45,334 nt of DNA from Acidobacteriota bacterium (lineage in GTDB: Bacteria > Acidobacteriota > UBA4820 > DSQY01), in NCBI GenBank assembly GCA_021778515.1, contig JAJYCJ010000001.1, forward strand, positions 68,396 through 113,729. The letters are read 5' to 3'. The position numbers were made by a program, and so were the translations under genes. Below, in pieces: positions 42,347 to 45,334 of this stretch (positions within the stretch are counted from its first letter, which is position 1; each line of letters starts with the position of its first letter). Below the pieces are notes generated by a model. It was not told the origin of the DNA, searched no databases, and saw only the letters and a list, made by a program, of their open reading frames with translations.

Positions 42347-43456
42347 ATGAGCGAGAATAAGGCACCGGCCTCCATTCCGGCCGCTGAAGAAAAAACTGAG
42401 GAACGCCCAGGGAAGCGCCCCAAGGCGGTCGTTCTCATGAGCGGCGGCCTGGACTCCACGCTGGCCGCCAGAATCCTCCAGGAGCAGGGCGTCGAGGTGG
42501 TGGGAGTCCACTTCTCCACGGGATTCTGCGTCTCCGATCACAAGCGCGCCACGGCCTCCGTGCAGGAGGACCCCAGAAAACTGAGAAATGAGGCTCTCCG
42601 GGCCGGCGCCGACCTGAAGATTCCCGTGAGGATGGTGGACCTCTCCGAAGACTATCTGGAGGTGGTCTTCAACCCCAAGCACGGCTACGGCGCCCACATG
42701 AACCCCTGCATCGACTGCCGGACCCACATGCTCAAGAAGGCCAAGGCCATCATGGAGGAGGAGGGTGCGGACTTCGTGGCCACGGGCGAGGTGCTGGGCC
42801 AGCGGCCCATGAGCCAGAGGAAGGACCCCATGCGCGTGATCCAGCGCGAGTCCGGACTGGGCGACAGGCTCCTCCGCCCCCTGTCGGCGCAGCTCCTCGA
42901 GGCCACGGCACCCGAGCGCGAGGGCCTGCTCGACCGCTCCAAGCTCCTCTCCATTCGCGGCCGGGGCCGACGGGTCCAGATGGACCTCGTCGAGGCCCGC
43001 GGCATCACCGACTACCCCTCCCCGGCCGGGGGCTGCTGCTTCCTGACCGACGAGAACTACACCAGAAAGTTCCGCGACAAGATGACGCACAGGGGCAAGG
43101 AGCGCATGGGCTGGGAGGACGTGGCCCTCCTCAAGGTGGGAAGGCACTTCCGCATCTCGCCGACCCTGAAGCTGGTTCTCGGGCGGAGGGAGGAGGAGAA
43201 CCTCTTCCTGGAGCGCTTCACCGCCGGCCGCGTGCGGCTGGAGGCCGCTGCCGTAAAGGGCCCCGTGGCCATCACCGACGAGTCTCTCCCATCCGAAGCG
43301 GAGGAGGCCCTGTGCGCGGCCATCGTGGCCCGCTACTCCGATGGAAGGGAGCTGGATGCAGTGGAGATTCGGGCCTCGGGCGGCGACCGCGAGGAGCGAA
43401 TCCGCCGGGTGGCCCCCCTCCTGGATGAGACCATCCTCGCCCCCATGCGGCTCTAA
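42347..43456 (+). CDS. PP-loop ATPase, MnmA/ThiI-like tRNA thiolation protein
   Basis: A 369-residue protein. The PP-loop signature is VVLMSGGLDST (residues 28-38), followed by VGVHFSTGFC. A CxxC pair lies in NPCIDCRTHM (Cys121, Cys124), as in MnmA-type enzymes. A second Cys pair occurs in SPAGGCCFLTDENY (~229). The C-terminal ~100 residues (LLKVGRHFRISPTLKLVLGRREEEN) recall the NFACT-R-like RNA-binding segment seen fused to such thiolases; I am only moderately sure. It probably adenylates a uridine for sulfur transfer, but it lacks the full MnmA sequence and the THUMP domain of ThiI, so the target base is uncertain. The M50 protease gene follows by 23 nt. Confidence 0.78.
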   Translation: MSENKAPASIPAAEEKTEERPGKRPKAVVLMSGGLDSTLAARILQEQGVEVVGVHFSTGFCVSDHKRATASVQEDPRKLRNEALRAGADLKIPVRMVDLSEDYLEVVFNPKHGYGAHMNPCIDCRTHMLKKAKAIMEEEGADFVATGEVLGQRPMSQRKDPMRVIQRESGLGDRLLRPLSAQLLEATAPEREGLLDRSKLLSIRGRGRRVQMDLVEARGITDYPSPAGGCCFLTDENYTRKFRDKMTHRGKERMGWEDVALLKVGRHFRISPTLKLVLGRREEENLFLERFTAGRVRLEAAAVKGPVAITDESLPSEAEEALCAAIVARYSDGRELDAVEIRASGGDREERIRRVAPLLDETILAPMRL

Positions 43457-43479
43457 CCACCACCTCAAGGAGATTACCG

Positions 43480-44181
43480 TTGCACGGCATCGACTTCACC
43501 CCGCAAGGCATTCTCACCATCATTTTGCAGGTCCTCATCATCCTGTTCTCCCTCTCGGTTCACGAGAGCGCGCACGGCTGGATGGCCGACAAACTCGGGG
43601 ACCACACCGCCCGCATGCTGGGCAGGATCACCCTGAACCCCATCCCCCACATCGATCCGCTGGGAACCATCCTCCTCCCTGCGGTCATGGCCTTCCTGGG
43701 AGGGCCGATTTTCGGGTGGGCCAAGCCGGTGCCCGTGATCAGCCGCAACTTCAAGCACGTTCGTCGCGACGGAGCCCTGGTGGGCGCCGCGGGTCCCATC
43801 AGCAACCTGCTCCTGACCCTGCTCACCACCCTGATCCTGGGGACGTTCCTGTTCTTCATGCCGGCCGCCAGCTTCTTCGATCAGCTCGGCACCCGCTACA
43901 GCGGTCCCTGGTGGGTCCTCCAGCTGGGCATGATCAACCTCGTGCTCGCCACCTTCAACCTCATCCCCATACCGCCTCTGGATGGCTCCTGGATCCTCTC
44001 CGCCATCCTGCCGTACGGCGTCCACCGGTTCTACGAGGGAATCCGTCGGTACGGTCCCATCCTCCTGCTGTTGATCTTCTTCACGCCCCTGCTCAACTTC
44101 GTCCTGCAGCCCCTGTTGGCGGTCTCTTCCTTTCTTTTCATCTCGCTGCCGCTGCACATCATGGCCGCCATGGTGGGGTGA
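43480..44181 (+). CDS. Site-2 protease family (M50) membrane metalloprotease
   Basis: The product has 233 residues from the TTG at 43480, behind AGGAG. The zinc motif HESAHG (His28, Glu29, His32) lies in the first membrane helix. The third ligand Asp is in NLIPIPPLDGSWILSA (~168). Six hydrophobic segments are present, and the ALVGAAGPISNLLL motif matches the YwhC/Rip-like small branch. Site-2 proteases cleave membrane-embedded substrates such as anti-sigma factors. This branch has no PDZ domain, and its substrates are unknown. The TTG start would suit weaker expression than the neighbouring genes. Confidence 0.86.
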   Translation: MHGIDFTPQGILTIILQVLIILFSLSVHESAHGWMADKLGDHTARMLGRITLNPIPHIDPLGTILLPAVMAFLGGPIFGWAKPVPVISRNFKHVRRDGALVGAAGPISNLLLTLLTTLILGTFLFFMPAASFFDQLGTRYSGPWWVLQLGMINLVLATFNLIPIPPLDGSWILSAILPYGVHRFYEGIRRYGPILLLLIFFTPLLNFVLQPLLAVSSFLFISLPLHIMAAMVG

Positions 44182-44246
44182 GAGGGACCCGGACTCGCCA
44201 TCGCCTCGGGCCGCCATGTATAATCGGTTCGTGGAGGGGCGTCCCT

Positions 44247-45029
44247 TTGCCGAGTGACGACATGGCGCTGGCCTCGGACCGCGCCGATGCACCCCAGGCC
44301 TCCATCGCCCGCAGCCTGATGACCCACGCCGTGATGGCGGTGGGGGTCCTCATCCTCGGCCCCATCGCCATCCTTCTCTCCCCCTTCAGCCGCGGGGACA
44401 TGGTCCTGTTTCTAGCGCGGCTTTGGTCCCGGTCCATCCTGCGCGTGGCGGGCGTCCGCCTGGAGATCGAGGGGATGGAGAGATTGCTGCGCGGCGAGGC
44501 TCGGGTGCTGGTGGGAAACCATACGAGCAACTTCGACATCTACGTCATGATCCTGGCCCTGAAAGATCACCGCTTCCGTTTTACTCCGAAGAAGGAGCTT
44601 CAGTGGGTGCCCGTTCTCGGCTGGGCCCTCTGGGCGAGCCGCTTCCCCTTCATCGACCGGGGGCGGAGCAAGACGTCCCTCCAGACCATGAAGAGGCTCG
44701 CGGAACGCATCCGCAGAATGGGGATGAGCCTCGTCTTCTTCCCGGAAGCCACGCGCAGTACGCGTGATGAGCTGATGGCGTTCAAGAAGGGTCCCTTCGT
44801 GCTGGCCATCGACGCCGGCGTTTCGCTGGTGCCTTTCGTGATCCACGGTGCGCGGAGGGTGCAGGGGCGCCATGTTTTCACGGTGCGGCCGGGCACCATC
44901 CGCGTCACCTTTCTGGAGCCGATTTCCACCGAAGGCATGAGCTACGAGGATCGAGACGACCTTCTTCTGCGGGCGCGAACCGCCATTCTCGAAGAACTCG
45001 GGGACGAGAAGGCGAAGGGCATCTCGTAG
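44247..45029 (+). CDS. 1-acyl-sn-glycerol-3-phosphate acyltransferase (PlsC-like)
   Basis: The product has 260 residues from a TTG at 44247, with GGAGGGG (44233-44239) 7 nt upstream. An ATG at 44262 is the alternative and would remove five residues. The HX4D catalytic motif is NHTSNFD (His92-Asp97). FPFIDRG and FPEATRS (the family has FPEGTRS) are the acceptor-binding motifs, followed by VPFVIHGARRV. One hydrophobic helix near the N-terminus (VGVLILGPIAILL) anchors it. It makes phosphatidic acid from lysophosphatidic acid. A plain TATAAT (44217-44222) stands upstream without a clear -35. Confidence 0.85.
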   Translation: MPSDDMALASDRADAPQASIARSLMTHAVMAVGVLILGPIAILLSPFSRGDMVLFLARLWSRSILRVAGVRLEIEGMERLLRGEARVLVGNHTSNFDIYVMILALKDHRFRFTPKKELQWVPVLGWALWASRFPFIDRGRSKTSLQTMKRLAERIRRMGMSLVFFPEATRSTRDELMAFKKGPFVLAIDAGVSLVPFVIHGARRVQGRHVFTVRPGTIRVTFLEPISTEGMSYEDRDDLLLRARTAILEELGDEKAKGIS

Positions 45030-45334
45030 GGTGAGGTCTGCGCGCCGAGCGCGGAGTGGTCACTGCGAAATGGAAAAGGGTGCGGATCCGATAACCCAAA
45101 TCCCGCGATTGGACATGGGAGTGGCTCCGAAAGGCAGATGGAGGGTAGTTCCCGTGAAAGACGGTCTTCACCCGCGAAGGGATTTGGGTGGCCTCCGAAC
45201 CCGGCCCAGGCCGGGCGAGGAAGCCCCAAGGGTGGGGTGGGGCCCCAACGGGCTTTGCCCGTGGGGCGGGGCCCCGGAGGACAACACGACGATTCGGCAG
45301 GCTTGGCCTGCGAATCGGAGGAGGAAGCCCATGG
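45030..45334. other. Hairpin-rich 3' region with probable next gene start
   Basis: No complete gene is supported. Visible structures are: an 11-nt perfect inverted repeat, ACCCAAATCCC (45094-45104) with GGGATTTGGGT (45179-45189); stem CCCGGCC/GGCCGGG (45200-45215); stem ACGGGC-TTT-GCCCGT (45248-45262) between two GGGGCCCC motifs (45239, 45268); and CGATTCG-G-CAGGC/GCCTG-CGAATCG (45290-45317), a 12-bp stem with one bulge. GGAGGAGG (45317-45324) then lies 6 nt before an ATG at 45331, so another gene probably starts at the edge. It does not closely match the repeat element at 14.5 and 29.4 kb. Confidence 0.5.

Noticed and set aside
43341-44246. Upstream open frame extending the PlsC-like gene
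   Set aside because: It runs through the M50 protease and PP-loop genes in a shadow frame; the ribosome site and family start are at 44247.
45030-45190. Cobalamin or c-di-GMP riboswitch before the gene at the window end
   Set aside because: The conserved cores of these riboswitches are not present, although local stems are.
1-45334. CRISPR array, intact insertion sequence, prophage or rRNA genes
   Set aside because: No regularly spaced direct repeats, transposase, integrase, phage structural genes or rRNA sequence were recognised.

Overview
This is a high-G+C bacterial chromosome segment made up almost entirely of housekeeping genes. There is no rRNA operon, phage, CRISPR array or intact insertion sequence. 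The gene set suggests Acidobacteriota (Holophagae/Thermoanaerobaculia-like) or a neighbouring delta-proteobacterial-type lineage. The pointers are an exported SBBP-repeat/PKD protein, two PATAN (DUF4388) proteins, RNase J, an hrcA-grpE-dnaK-dnaJ operon, a stand-alone methylmalonyl-CoA mutase large subunit and a membrane FeS/CCG oxidoreductase. The assignment is inference from content; no 16S rRNA is present.

Layout. 1-5.7 kb, minus strand: the 3'-truncated SBBP/PKD surface protein, a lipoprotein with two TonB-C-like domains, a SAM methyltransferase and a GYD protein. 5.8-10.4 kb, plus: mutL, a lipoprotein with a CycH-type Ig-like domain, mazG and miaB. 10.5-15.4 kb: a Trm112-like zinc protein (minus), then a PATAN protein overlapping RNase J, an MFS exporter, a palindromic repeat element and a transglutaminase-like protein. 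15.6-23.8 kb, minus: methylmalonyl-CoA mutase, then (in transcription order) hrcA-grpE-dnaK-dnaJ-cpoB-amgK. 24.0-30.9 kb, plus: a secreted unknown, ruvB, a GAF-like regulator, a lytic transglycosylase, a second copy of the repeat element, another secreted unknown and a DUF21 membrane protein. 31.0-35.4 kb, plus: tRNA-Val(GAC), thrS-infC-rpmI-rplT with a strong terminator, then a second PATAN protein. 35.6-45.3 kb: FeS oxidoreductase and mobA (plus), malic enzyme (minus), an exported peroxiredoxin (plus), a DMT transporter with a small zinc-ribbon protein (minus), a PP-loop thiolase, an M50 protease and a PlsC acyltransferase (plus), and a hairpin-rich end with the probable start of another gene.

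Functional themes are genome and nucleotide-pool maintenance (mutL, mazG, ruvB), translation and RNA (miaB, RNase J, tRNA-Val, thrS, infC, L35, L20, PP-loop tRNA thiolation), proteostasis (hrcA operon, M50 protease), envelope and peptidoglycan upkeep (cpoB, amgK, slt, TonB-like lipoprotein), and central or redox metabolism (mutase, malic enzyme, FeS oxidoreductase, peroxiredoxin).

The least ordinary observations are: a composite palindromic element present twice, whose terminal repeat supplies the stop codon of each upstream gene; an infC gene that appears to start at AUC; a tRNA gene that may serve as the leader of the thrS operon; an orphan CycH-type Ig domain next to mutL and mazG; translational coupling of a PATAN protein with RNase J; and a heat-shock operon led by hrcA but without a visible CIRCE. 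I found no clear new multi-gene defence or biosynthetic system. All calls come from reading the sequence and remembered family features; no database search was run.
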